IMG/VR virus record: IMGVR_UViG_3300037189_011943 | Coordinates: 1-23,623 of that record | DNA length: 23,623 nt | Source of the DNA: a virus | Strand: one strand, 5' to 3' | Part shown: piece after piece, positions 7,072 through 15,068 of the stretch | Layout of the letters: each line of letters starts with the position of its first letter | How positions within the stretch are numbered: position 1 is the stretch's first letter | Translations under genes and position numbers: made by a program | The notes under the pieces: generated by a model | Seen by the model: only the letters and a program-made list of their open reading frames with translations | Database searches by the model: none | What the model was told of the DNA's origin: nothing

Positions 7072-7622
7072 TATTTTTCCAGTGCGACAACATATTGTTC
7101 AATCTTATTTACCATTTTTTTACCAATAGGTTTAAATTGTTTATAAATTTCAGGCCAATTGTTATATAATGCTGGAGATTTGTTTTGGCTTGCTCTTTCA
7201 AACCAATGATATATTGCTTTGTTATAATCATTACAAGTTATCCAAACATTTTTATATTGTTGTGTTCGTTCAATCATTATTGGTAATACTTTTTCACCAA
7301 TTATATAGGTTGTTCTATATGGTGGCGAAACTAACATTCTTGTTAATACTAATGCTGTATTCTCGTCATACTCATAACAACCCGCACTAGCTACATAATT
7401 ATCATTTGCATCTGTTATAATAAAATATGCACCTTTTTTATATTGATTTTTTTCAAGTCGATTAAATAAATTAGCAGAGTAACCTTTGTAATTGTATAGA
7501 TAATTTTCGTGTAATTTTGGATTATCCAACATTTCAATCGTGATACCATATTTTAATATATCAATAACCTTATCATTACTCAGGTCATTAATCTCATAAA
7601 TGTTCATTAATTGGTGAGCCAT
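7071..7622 (-). CDS. GNAT-like acetyltransferase-fold protein
   Basis: 183 aa. A GNAT-like order is visible: strand AYFIIT (65-70), a beta turn, SAGCYEY (79-85), LVLTRMLVSPPYR (91-103) where the acetyl-CoA-binding loop starts, a helix (107-119), strand VWITC (126-130) and NDYNKAIYHWFERA (131-144), a typical C-terminal helix. The usual Q/RxxGxG/A loop is weak (residues 102-109), so CoA binding is not certain. The family transfers acyl groups to amines. The ATG at 7622 lies 29 bp inside the upstream PP-loop gene; an alternative ATG at 7607 shortens it by five residues. Confidence 0.6.
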   Translation of the reverse strand: MAHQLMNIYEINDLSNDKVIDILKYGITIEMLDNPKLHENYLYNYKGYSANLFNRLEKNQYKKGAYFIITDANDNYVASAGCYEYDENTALVLTRMLVSPPYRTTYIIGEKVLPIMIERTQQYKNVWITCNDYNKAIYHWFERASQNKSPALYNNWPEIYKQFKPIGKKMVNKIEQYVVALEK

Positions 7623-8481
7623 TTTCTTTCATCATTTCAAAATAATCTTTGAGATATATTCCATCATAAGTTTTTCCAAATTCTTTTAATTCTTTAAATG
7701 AGTCGTGTTTAAATATCTCACTTTGTTCAATAATTTCATAACCAGTATATTTTTGCCTAACTACTAAATTAAAATTGCTATGTCTATTGTAAACATAATG
7801 TTTACTTGATTCTGAACCCAATCTACCTGGAAATTTATTTCTGGCTAAATTCTGTATTCTTTCATCCGATAAAAAAGAAATTGTCATTTCTGGTGTCCAA
7901 CAACCAAAATGTGTTGTACCATAAATTCCTTTTTGTGTGTAATAATTATTTTTTGCATAATCATATTCATATTGGCAATAATACCATCTTTTATCAACCA
8001 ATTTAATATAGGGTTCTATGTCACCATGTATTACTGTACCATCCAATAAACTTGTAGCATAAGCCGTTGCTGATAAATGGTATACTTTTGATTTAATTTC
8101 TTTGGCAATAGATAACATTTGGCCAGACTCAACGAAATTATCAAAATCGATATCTATTATTTTAGGTTTTAATTTTTTTGATTCACAATATTGAAAAGCA
8201 TAATCAATATCATGTTTATTGTATCCAGTATTTAATTGTATAATCACCGGAGTAACATCTAAACCTAAATGTAAAAATACAGCTAAAGTATGTTCACTAT
8301 CAAGACCTCCACTATACAATATGTGAAATTTTCCTTGTTTAAGTGAATAAATTTCTTCAGCTGCTTTACAACTTTCTATAAAATGATTATCAAATTTAGT
8401 TGGTAAAGGATCAATTTCAATATTGAATGTTTTTCCTGTACCAGTTCTTCTAAGATAATTATTTTTAGTTAAAGTTATCAA
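7594..8481 (-). CDS. PP-loop ATP pyrophosphatase 2
   Basis: 295 aa. SGGLDS is at 57-62 after strand FHILY (52-56), followed by a helix and strand VTPVIIQL (76-83), as in N-type ATP pyrophosphatases. It is shorter than PP-loop 1 and lacks the QueC cysteines. The frame starts with TTG overlapping the TGA of oxygenase C; no ATG occurs before the PP-loop, so TTG is probably the true start and translation is coupled. Likely role: ATP-dependent activation of a substrate carbonyl for amidation or similar. Substrate unknown. Confidence 0.72.
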   Translation of the reverse strand: MITLTKNNYLRRTGTGKTFNIEIDPLPTKFDNHFIESCKAAEEIYSLKQGKFHILYSGGLDSEHTLAVFLHLGLDVTPVIIQLNTGYNKHDIDYAFQYCESKKLKPKIIDIDFDNFVESGQMLSIAKEIKSKVYHLSATAYATSLLDGTVIHGDIEPYIKLVDKRWYYCQYEYDYAKNNYYTQKGIYGTTHFGCWTPEMTISFLSDERIQNLARNKFPGRLGSESSKHYVYNRHSNFNLVVRQKYTGYEIIEQSEIFKHDSFKELKEFGKTYDGIYLKDYFEMMKENGSPINEHL

Positions 8482-9086
8482 TTTACAATATAATCACTTA
8501 ATGTAGTTAATGCATCATCAATATCAACTCTCTTATGTGTAGTTTTATCTCTTAAAATCAAACACAAGAGCCATACTGGATCATTACCAACATTTCTTGC
8601 TCTATGAATTACTCCAACATTGGCTAATAGTGGTTGTGTTACATTAATTGTATCAGTTACATCAACATCATCTTTATGATATCTCTTGTGTAGACTGCCA
8701 CAGTTGTTAGGAGAAACTTCAACGTCCACACCAGTTTTTGCATTAGCGTATTGCCATTCGTGTCCTTCTAATCCACCCCAAGAAAAAACAATTTTGGTAT
8801 AATTAGAAACAGGTACCACACCATTTTTATCTATATCAATATGATATCCTATAAAAGAATTTGCCGGAAAGAAAAATATTTCTGCGGCACCACTTTCAAG
8901 ATTATGTTCATCTAACCAATCATAAAGAGCTTGAGTATAAACATCAGGTTTTGAAGAATCTACTCTCCATTGACCAGCTTCGGTTGGATTAAAATTTTCC
9001 ATCGCCGTGAATCTTTGTGTCAATTCAGTTGAATCGTAAAAACCCTCAGGTAAATTTAAAAATCTATATTTGTTATTAACTGCCAT
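8478..9086 (-). CDS. Fe(II)/2OG oxygenase C (cupin-fold, Arg missing)
   Basis: 202 aa. His82-Ile-Asp84 and His161 (GVIHRARNVGNDP) would be the iron ligands in a double-stranded beta-helix fold. At the place where its relative B has NEPR, this protein has NDPV (Val171), so the usual 2-oxoglutarate-binding Arg appears lost; Arg164 or Arg179 might serve. A long insertion (115-145) lies between the metal motifs. AAAGGA precedes the ATG. It is first in a run of five consecutive oxygenase-like genes, each overlapping the next. It could be an atypical oxygenase or a degenerate paralogue. Confidence 0.62.
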   Translation of the reverse strand: MAVNNKYRFLNLPEGFYDSTELTQRFTAMENFNPTEAGQWRVDSSKPDVYTQALYDWLDEHNLESGAAEIFFFPANSFIGYHIDIDKNGVVPVSNYTKIVFSWGGLEGHEWQYANAKTGVDVEVSPNNCGSLHKRYHKDDVDVTDTINVTQPLLANVGVIHRARNVGNDPVWLLCLILRDKTTHKRVDIDDALTTLSDYIVN

Positions 9087-9645
9087 TTAATTTTCCTTTT
9101 ATTGATTGAAAGGTTTCGTAGAACCTTAAAGTTATACTAAGTCTTTTTTTAATACCATCATTTGCCTTAATATCATGAGGTACTTGTGGATTAAAAAGAA
9201 CTGGTCCTGCCGTATCCCACACATCTATAATTTTATTACAATTTTCCCAACTTGTAGAAAAATCGTGTTTACCTCTATCTTCAAATACTGGTGTTGCACC
9301 TTCTTTAGAATAAAACTCAACCCTTGTTCCTGGTGTAAAATTCCAATTTATTCCACAAGGCCTTTTTCTTATTGCATCAACACTTCGCCAATCGCCGTCA
9401 GTATGTGGTAATCTAGGTAAAGCAGATTTTATAGCCCATTTCCATAATATAAAATTTTCTCGAATTTTAATATCTCTATCTTTAAAATAACTTAATAATT
9501 CTGGATTAATAAGCTCTATATCCAACAAGCTATCTAATCTTGGATATCCCCTTACAAGAGGAAAATCCATATCAATTAAAAGTTCTTCAACTGGTTTTAC
9601 CAATGGATAGATATTTATTGGTAATTCAATGTAACATTCATCCAT
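9076..9645 (-). CDS. Fe(II)/2OG oxygenase D
   Basis: 189 aa. His81-Thr-Asp83 (PHTDGDW), distal His157 (QVPHDIK) and Arg168 (KRLSITLRF), eleven residues later, form a complete facial triad and 2OG anchor. The WNFTPGTRVEFY strand (101-112) lies between them. The ATG at 9645 is preferred over a TTG three bases upstream because AAGGA lies eight bases before it. It overlaps oxygenase E by 8 bp and oxygenase C by 11 bp. Substrate unknown; the N-terminal 70 residues carry no recognised domain. Confidence 0.75.
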   Translation of the reverse strand: MDECYIELPINIYPLVKPVEELLIDMDFPLVRGYPRLDSLLDIELINPELLSYFKDRDIKIRENFILWKWAIKSALPRLPHTDGDWRSVDAIRKRPCGINWNFTPGTRVEFYSKEGATPVFEDRGKHDFSTSWENCNKIIDVWDTAGPVLFNPQVPHDIKANDGIKKRLSITLRFYETFQSIKGKLNGS

Positions 9646-10204
9646 CAATATAATCCTTTAATCTATTTTGTAACTCATTGTAATTCAGTCTATAATCTTT
9701 TTCTGTGTCCACTAGACAGGCACTCAAACAGTATCTATCCTCGTATTTATTCCAAACATTATGAAATTCTCCAACGTTCACTAAGTAAAAACCTTCTTTC
9801 ATTGCTGTGCTATATGTTGCAATAACATCTTCAGTTTTGATACCTAAATAGATTGTATTTGCCCAACTTGTTCTCTTTTCTATTTTATCTTCACTTACTG
9901 GTTTATACCAAGTCATTATACTATTTTTACCACCAATAATATAATTTAATTTTGCTTTATTATCCAATTCATGTCCGTCACAATGTATAGTATGGTCTGC
10001 GTTAGGACCCAAATAAAATACTTCGACCCACCTAATACTGAGTCCTACTTTTGATAACAATATGTTGATTTCATCACCCATAATGTTTTGTGGACCCCTG
10101 GTGTGGTTCCTGTAGTTACCTGTACGGTCCTTCTTGTCTACCTTATACTCAGATAAATCTCTTTTAATGAGTGGAAAATTTAAGTAACTACAATAGGGAT
10201 TCAT
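9638..10204 (-). CDS. Fe(II)/2OG oxygenase E
   Basis: 188 aa. His74-Cys-Asp76 (HCDG), distal His148 (GEFHNVWN) and Arg157 (EDRYCLSACLV) make the expected iron and 2OG sites with normal spacing. LNYIIGGKNSIMTWY (86-100) is the strand pair between them. It resembles the phage cupin-like hydroxylases rather than P4H. Overlaps F by ATGA and D by 8 bp, so this is one translationally coupled operon. Substrate unknown. Confidence 0.72.
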   Translation of the reverse strand: MNPYCSYLNFPLIKRDLSEYKVDKKDRTGNYRNHTRGPQNIMGDEINILLSKVGLSIRWVEVFYLGPNADHTIHCDGHELDNKAKLNYIIGGKNSIMTWYKPVSEDKIEKRTSWANTIYLGIKTEDVIATYSTAMKEGFYLVNVGEFHNVWNKYEDRYCLSACLVDTEKDYRLNYNELQNRLKDYIDG

Positions 10205-10722
10205 TTAAAACACTCTATTGCTTGTTCAAAGGTAACACCTTTATTTAAACTCCAACTCAATGTTATTCTCATAGTATCTTTATTATTTGTTACTTCATGT
10301 GGTTTTGAGTTATTAATCAACAATGGCCGGAGTAAGGTATGGCGAAATTTTTCTACCACAGGAGATTTGATTAAATCGTATATTCTTTTAGTGTCGTAAA
10401 CTGTTTGTACCGGTTCAACGGCTTCATAAAATATAGTATTAGTGCCTTCAGTACCTTGAATTGGTATATTAAAAGCACAACTTCGGTCTGTATCAATGTG
10501 TAGCGGTATGCCTATGTTTGCCGGTAAAGGGTATATGTTATATACAGGACTTAATAATGGATATTTTTTTTGAATAGATGACATATAAGCATCATCTGAT
10601 ACCATTCTATGATGTCCAGCTCTACCTTGAACAGTTTCATCTTGCTTTTTTAAAACAAGTTTAGTTATGTAGTCTATGTCTAAATCAATATCTAATTCGT
10701 AGATAAATTCGTTTCTTATCAT
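10201..10722 (-). CDS. Fe(II)/2OG oxygenase F
   Basis: 173 aa. His75-Ile-Asp77 (LHIDTDR), distal His142 (SKPHEVTNN) and Arg152 (MRITLSW) complete the oxygenase site. AFNIPIQG (83-90) and TNTIFYEA (94-101) are the core strands. It is the shortest fully intact member of the five-gene run, little more than the catalytic barrel. Overlaps gene G by ATGA. Substrate unknown. Confidence 0.75.
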   Translation of the reverse strand: MIRNEFIYELDIDLDIDYITKLVLKKQDETVQGRAGHHRMVSDDAYMSSIQKKYPLLSPVYNIYPLPANIGIPLHIDTDRSCAFNIPIQGTEGTNTIFYEAVEPVQTVYDTKRIYDLIKSPVVEKFRHTLLRPLLINNSKPHEVTNNKDTMRITLSWSLNKGVTFEQAIECFK

Positions 10723-11438
10723 TTTCTTTTAGTAAATATACTTATTCCCATTTTAGACACATAACCTAATTTTCTGAAATCACTAGCACAATGCAAACGA
10801 ACACTATCAAATATTATACACGAACCTGGTTTCCAAGGCAAGGCAGATTTAAAACTTAATCCTTTTAACCATTTTCGTTTTAAATGTGTGAAATACTCTT
10901 GGTATAATTTATCATCAATTGCGTCATAATCTAATATACCATCAACTTCACTATATTCATAAATTTGTTTATTATAAAATGTGGGTACTTCAGTATCACC
11001 ATTAAAAAATTTACTAGGACCATGAAAATAGCATTGGTCAAAAAAACACAATTTTGGTAATTCACTACTATTAGAATCACTATCTAACATTAATGGTATT
11101 GTTATACCTTTATACATTGTGTCTGGTAATTGAAACAAGTCATCATTATGTATGATATGTGGGTAATCTGTCCAAAACCAAAAGCCTGCAGTAATATCAA
11201 AATCACCAATCATTATTTTTAATCTGTTAATAATATCCATAACAACATTATCATCCAAATAATTCGTTATGTTTAGTGTAATGGGACCGGTATTTTTATA
11301 TACCTTAGGCTGAACTGGTGTACCATTTTCATATAAATCAATCAAATGGTTAATATCATTTTGTGTTAAAAAATTCTCAACTATATATGGATCCGAGAAG
11401 TTTTTTTTAATGTTATCAATTTGTTCTTTTGTTCTCAT
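10719..11438 (-). CDS. Fe(II)/2OG oxygenase G (P4H/phytanoyl-like, Lys for Arg)
   Basis: 239 aa. The N-terminus DPYIVENFLTQNDINHLIDL (16-35) is the usual start of a prolyl-hydroxylase-like domain. Metal ligands are His97-Asn-Asp99 and His216 (VRLHCASDF). Thirteen residues later Lys229 (KMGISIF) stands in the place of the 2OG Arg; Lys is known to serve this role in some families such as FIH. First gene of the five-oxygenase operon, divergent from the plus-strand QueC-like gene with only about 15 bp between starts. A GATAAATA box lies 6 bp upstream. Confidence 0.75.
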   Translation of the reverse strand: MRTKEQIDNIKKNFSDPYIVENFLTQNDINHLIDLYENGTPVQPKVYKNTGPITLNITNYLDDNVVMDIINRLKIMIGDFDITAGFWFWTDYPHIIHNDDLFQLPDTMYKGITIPLMLDSDSNSSELPKLCFFDQCYFHGPSKFFNGDTEVPTFYNKQIYEYSEVDGILDYDAIDDKLYQEYFTHLKRKWLKGLSFKSALPWKPGSCIIFDSVRLHCASDFRKLGYVSKMGISIFTKRK

Positions 11439-11444
11439 GGCCGT

Positions 11445-11452
11445 ATTTATCT
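11445..11452 (-). promoter_or_regulatory. Possible late-type box GATAAATA ahead of oxygenase operon
   Basis: The minus strand reads GATAAATAC, identical over nine bases to the box ahead of the Gly-rich fibre gene. However it is only 6 bp from the ATG of oxygenase G, so transcription would begin inside the gene unless the mRNA is leaderless. Either it serves downstream genes or it is chance. Confidence 0.3.
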
Positions 11453-11453
11453 T

Positions 11454-12101
11454 ATGAAAAATATATTATCTGATGTTGAAGAAGTATTAGAAAAATACCA
11501 TAAAATTGGTTTGATGGTTTCTGGTGGCTTAGATAGTAGTTTGTTGGCCTATCTGTTATTACATTTTAAATACAAAAATCAAAAAAATAATGAGATTGTA
11601 TTTTTTGTAGTGCCAAGGCCGGACGATTCGGTTGTTCATGTCAATCGTGTGGTAGATTACTTAGATAATCATTTCAATCAACCAAAATCAACTATACATA
11701 TTGTGGGCACAGGTGAATTACATCATAGTAAACAAGTCACCAGCGGCATGAAAGATGCAGTTTTAAACTATGATTGTGATATTTATTTATCATCAACAAC
11801 TACAAATCCTCCAGAATTATTACCTAATTATGAATATGGAAAATTTCGTGAACCAGACGGAACTCCATACAATGGACCTATCAGAAAGAAATCTTGGCAT
11901 CCAAAATTAATTGATATATTTTGGGATTACACAAAAGAAGATACTGTAAAAATAGTTAAAGATATGAACTTAGTTGAAATTATGAATCTCACACATACTT
12001 GCACCGGTTCAAAATTATTGAGATGTGAAAAATGCTGGCAGTGTTGTGAAAGAGCTTGGGCATTTAATAAAAACAACTTTGTAGATACAGGAACAATGTA
12101 A
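11454..12101 (+). CDS. PP-loop ATP pyrophosphatase 3, QueC-like with zinc site
   Basis: 215 aa. SGGLDS at 23-28 starts an N-type PP-loop domain; the C-terminus has Cys183-x7-Cys191-x2-Cys194-x2-Cys197 followed by CERAWAF (198-204), the zinc-binding signature of QueC, which converts 7-carboxy-7-deazaguanine to the nitrile preQ0. Middle residues TSGMKDAVLNYDCDIYLSST (96-115) differ from typical QueC, and no QueD, QueE, FolE or transglycosylase gene is visible in this window, so the substrate may be another carboxylate. Start: ATG at 11454; a longer frame from 11421 would run into the divergent oxygenase start. It ends exactly where the convergent oxygenase H ends, without a terminator. Confidence 0.7.
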   Translation: MKNILSDVEEVLEKYHKIGLMVSGGLDSSLLAYLLLHFKYKNQKNNEIVFFVVPRPDDSVVHVNRVVDYLDNHFNQPKSTIHIVGTGELHHSKQVTSGMKDAVLNYDCDIYLSSTTTNPPELLPNYEYGKFREPDGTPYNGPIRKKSWHPKLIDIFWDYTKEDTVKIVKDMNLVEIMNLTHTCTGSKLLRCEKCWQCCERAWAFNKNNFVDTGTM

Positions 12102-12809
12102 TTAATGTCTGTGTTGAAGATGTGAAATTACTTTTGCAACATTTTTATTTGTAAATGGTATATTCATAATCAAATGTATACTATCATTGACCCAACTAAT
12201 CGTTCTATGTGTTTTTCTTGTATTGATATAATATGCTCTACCCATTTCAATCTGTAGTTTTCTATCTGTATCAATAATCCAATCGTATTGTAATGGTGCA
12301 CAATTATTCAAAAACACAGCAATTCTAAATGTATTTCTTGGTATTGTTGGATGGTCTCGGTGCGGCATAAAAAACCCACCCATATTAGATTTAATCAAAA
12401 ATGTTCTACCTAAAGGAGAATATTCATTTAATAATTCATGTAAACTAGGACAATTATTATATACTTCAGTTGGTACACAAAATTCAGTTTCTTCAACTAA
12501 TCGGCCTGCTTCATAACTTGCTTGTGCTTGACTAGGATTAACTTTGTGGTCTTTACCCGAAAGATTAGTGAGCACCAAACTTTTTCTATTGTTAGGCCAT
12601 TCTTTTCTTGGTAAGTAATCTACCCAATTAGCATGATATCTTGATATCTCATTCATGAATGCATTGGTATCAATTTTAAATTGTAATGGTTCAAAATCAC
12701 CAAGAGTTAATAAAGCCAATTCATTAGCCATATTTTCTTGTGTAACATTATTCACATCAAATTTAGGAGCTCTCTGGCTTATTCCTGGGGGTACTATGAC
12801 ATTTTCCAT
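12102..12809 (-). CDS. Fe(II)/2OG oxygenase H (Asp/Asn beta-hydroxylase-like)
   Basis: 235 aa. MPHRDHP (148-154; His150, Asp152), NTFRIAVFLN (159-168) and RKTHRTISWVNDSIHLI (198-214; His201, His212) match the aspartyl/asparaginyl hydroxylase layout of oxygenase B. The Arg that B has before the second HxI is replaced by Ile211, so 2OG binding must use another residue, perhaps Arg162. The N-terminal 110 residues are not recognised. It ends against the plus-strand QueC-like gene. Last gene of the minus-strand run beginning near 14423. Substrate unknown. Confidence 0.7.
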   Translation of the reverse strand: MENVIVPPGISQRAPKFDVNNVTQENMANELALLTLGDFEPLQFKIDTNAFMNEISRYHANWVDYLPRKEWPNNRKSLVLTNLSGKDHKVNPSQAQASYEAGRLVEETEFCVPTEVYNNCPSLHELLNEYSPLGRTFLIKSNMGGFFMPHRDHPTIPRNTFRIAVFLNNCAPLQYDWIIDTDRKLQIEMGRAYYINTRKTHRTISWVNDSIHLIMNIPFTNKNVAKVISHLQHRH

Positions 12810-12816
12810 AATATTC

Positions 12817-13527
12817 CTACATAAAAATTAATTCATGATTTTTATTTTTTACTTTAGTTTCAAAATAATTTTTTAGAAAATCATAGTCATTGATATTTTT
12901 TTTGATTGAATCCATATCTTGTTCATTTTCTTTATAATATTCATGAGCATCTAAGTAACCTTGATATCCCCATAAACAATTTTTACCTGCTTTATGTGTT
13001 TTCAACAATTCTTTCCATGAGTCATATTTTTGAATATTTCTTGGCAAAGCATCTCTTATGATTATACCACTATAATTTTTTACCATATGTCTGAAACAAT
13101 TTTTCCATGTTGTATACATATCGGCATTATATCGATGCTCAGACATTGTAACTCTAAAGACAGTTCGTTTTTTCGTGGCATTCATACAAAAATCACCTTT
13201 GCTCATATCAGTATTAATTAATCTACCTTTTGGCCAAAGTTTAACAGAACCCATAGAACCAGCTTCACCGTCAATTGGATCCAAAGCATCGAACATAATC
13301 AATTCATCTGAATTATCTTCACCAATATCCAATTCTTTTAACAACCAGTTATCACCATCAACAGTCCAAAATTTATCAGTCGTTGATAAATCATGACACA
13401 TCATATGTGCAACATCAATGCCTTTAACTCCGTTTACTCTTTTTGCTTTAGGATGAAAAGTTAATAATCTTTCCCAATTTTCTTCACAATTTGGTTCATT
13501 ATAACTTATAAAGAAAATATCATACAT
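12817..13527 (-). CDS. Glycosyltransferase-like protein (GT-A fold, DGD motif)
   Basis: 236 aa. YDIFFISYNEPNCEENWERL (2-21) followed by KRVNGVKGIDVAH (29-41) and FWTVDGDN (53-60; Asp57, Asp59) resembles the nucleotide-sugar and metal-binding region of GT-A glycosyltransferases as seen in marine T4-like phages. MGSVKLWPKGRL is further along. It has no membrane segment. A transferase here would fit decoration of glycans or proteins. The family is assigned by pattern only; it could be a GT-fold protein without sugar-transfer activity. Start ATG overlaps the stop of the methyltransferase gene by one base. Confidence 0.6.
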   Translation of the reverse strand: MYDIFFISYNEPNCEENWERLLTFHPKAKRVNGVKGIDVAHMMCHDLSTTDKFWTVDGDNWLLKELDIGEDNSDELIMFDALDPIDGEAGSMGSVKLWPKGRLINTDMSKGDFCMNATKKRTVFRVTMSEHRYNADMYTTWKNCFRHMVKNYSGIIIRDALPRNIQKYDSWKELLKTHKAGKNCLWGYQGYLDAHEYYKENEQDMDSIKKNINDYDFLKNYFETKVKNKNHELIFM

Positions 13528-14162
13528 TATATTTTTTCTCCAATTATCATATATCTAGAAAATATATCATTGTAAATCATTGTACCCATATATTCTACAT
13601 TCATGCAAGGATATTGTTTATGTAATTCTTCAGCAGAATTTACTAAATTTATATGTTCTTCATGCACAAGATTATTTGATTGTAGAAACAATTTAGTTCC
13701 ATTTTTGGCTTTTAAATACCAAGTAACATCAGCTATGTGTTCACAACTTGTGCATACAATAACATCATAGTAACTCAAATCGAGTTCATTGACATCTTTG
13801 CTATAATGGTAAAATTTTGGAAATTTAGAATTTAGAAATTCAGAAATATCTTTGTGTTTTTGTTCAATATCGGTTTCAGTTACATCAATAAATCCCATTT
13901 TTTGAATACAGTAACTTATAAAACCAATCCAAGAGCCAACAACTAAAATTTTAGAATTTCTGTCTAATTTTTCTAAATGTTGGAATAACCAAGCTTTACT
14001 TTGTAATTGTTGTATTCTGAGAGCATCTCGAATTTCAGGCAAAGTATAATTATCAACCACCTTTGGATAATAGAGAGCTTGAATTACTGCAGGTAAATGT
14101 TCTGATATAGATTTATAATCAATTATATCACATTTAAAAATATCATTACTAATTTCACTCAT
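13527..14162 (-). CDS. Class I SAM-dependent methyltransferase
   Basis: 211 aa. ILVVGSWIGFISYCIQ (72-87) is SAM motif I (the GxGxG-like loop reads GSWIG), VTETDIEQK (94-102) carries the acidic residue that binds the ribose, and YDVIVCTSCEHI is the motif IV strand. This fold transfers methyl from S-adenosylmethionine to O, N or C. The first 60 residues form a helical cap. An AGGAGA ribosome site precedes the ATG. In an operon with the glycosyltransferase-like gene and oxygenase H, so methylation of a sugar is a natural guess. Confidence 0.75.
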   Translation of the reverse strand: MSEISNDIFKCDIIDYKSISEHLPAVIQALYYPKVVDNYTLPEIRDALRIQQLQSKAWLFQHLEKLDRNSKILVVGSWIGFISYCIQKMGFIDVTETDIEQKHKDISEFLNSKFPKFYHYSKDVNELDLSYYDVIVCTSCEHIADVTWYLKAKNGTKLFLQSNNLVHEEHINLVNSAEELHKQYPCMNVEYMGTMIYNDIFSRYMIIGEKI

Positions 14163-14186
14163 TCACTTCTCCTAATAAAAATATAA

Positions 14187-14423
14187 TTAAGTAATTGGAT
14201 TATTTTTTTTGATATCAAAAAGAGCATCTACTTTTTGCCATCTACCTATGGGACACTCTTGGTCTGCCATCCATGTTTTAGCATCCATCATACATCCACA
14301 TTCTTTACACATACGTAACACAGAATTAAATCTATCACAAGTTTTACACAATTCTATTCTGTTCTTTTGAGTTTCGGCAGAACAACGAAATTTATCTATT
14401 GCTTCACTCACATTTAAATTCAT
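14187..14423 (-). CDS. Small zinc-binding Cys-rich protein
   Basis: 78 aa. Cys14, Cys26-x2-Cys29, Cys39-x2-Cys42-x-Cys44 and Cys57 make a likely zinc ribbon (LCKTCDRF, MCKECGCMM, ECPIGRW). Similar short proteins of unknown function are common beside tail genes in T4-like marine phages. AAGGA precedes the ATG. It stands between the methyltransferase and the fibre genes. No enzymatic motif is visible. Confidence 0.7.
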   Translation of the reverse strand: MNLNVSEAIDKFRCSAETQKNRIELCKTCDRFNSVLRMCKECGCMMDAKTWMADQECPIGRWQKVDALFDIKKNNPIT

Positions 14424-14444
14424 ATAATATATCCTTTTAAATAA

Positions 14445-15068
14445 TTAATACCAACCTTGTGTTCGCCATGTTCTATCATTGTGATATGTTGAACTGGTTA
14501 CATTACCATATTGGTCATATGTATATGTATAATATTGATTTTGAGTTACGGGAGGAAAATATCCTGTAACACATTCAACAAATACTGTACCACGTTTGCC
14601 TACACCACCACATGGGTCACCAACACCCATACCATTATTAGCACAAAAAGCCCAATAAGTACCTACATCCTGTAAAGATGGCGTATACGACGTACCACCA
14701 CAACGACAAGAAGGATTGCCATATTGGTCATAATCATATTGACAAGTTTGCTGGCTTGGATAACCAACAGGCCACCCATACCAACCCCAAGTTACCCGTG
14801 TTATGCTGTATCCACTTGGAGCAGAAATTCCAACACAACCCCCTTCACCGACAGTACCTCCAGTCGTACTAAAAGCTGGTTTATTTTTTAAGTCACTCAT
14901 AGCAATTTGCCCACTCATCTTACCGGCAAATCTTCTGATAATATCACTACCCATCGATGTAGATTGTGTGGCGCCAGTTACTCCTCCTAACACCAACCTA
15001 GTTTCATAAGCGACAGAATAATTGGCGTCTTGGCCACCTAATCGTATTTGTCCTGATGGAGTTGTCAT
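14445..15068 (-). CDS. Tail fibre/adhesin protein with YDQYGN repeats
   Basis: 207 aa. The opening TPSGQIRLGGQDANYSV and the later GKMSGQIAMSDLKNKPAF (50-67) are typical of short phage fibre/baseplate-attached proteins. The C-terminal half has two copies of YDQYGN, as in RHS/YD-repeat proteins, once before a CRC pair and once before TSSTY. It has several cysteines and many aromatic residues. A GATAAATA late box lies 33 bp upstream and AGGA stands before the ATG. It probably forms a fibre tip or adhesin that binds the host surface. Confidence 0.65.
   Translation of the reverse strand: MTTPSGQIRLGGQDANYSVAYETRLVLGGVTGATQSTSMGSDIIRRFAGKMSGQIAMSDLKNKPAFSTTGGTVGEGGCVGISAPSGYSITRVTWGWYGWPVGYPSQQTCQYDYDQYGNPSCRCGGTSYTPSLQDVGTYWAFCANNGMGVGDPCGGVGKRGTVFVECVTGYFPPVTQNQYYTYTYDQYGNVTSSTYHNDRTWRTQGWY

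Noticed and set aside
9613-9753. AATAAATA boxes near 9613 and 9746
   Set aside because: Both lie inside oxygenase coding regions far from sensible gene starts; chance in AT-rich DNA.
13030-13396. Plus-strand frames opposite the glycosyltransferase-like gene
   Set aside because: They are shadows with no ribosome site; the minus-strand gene is continuous and coupled to its neighbours.
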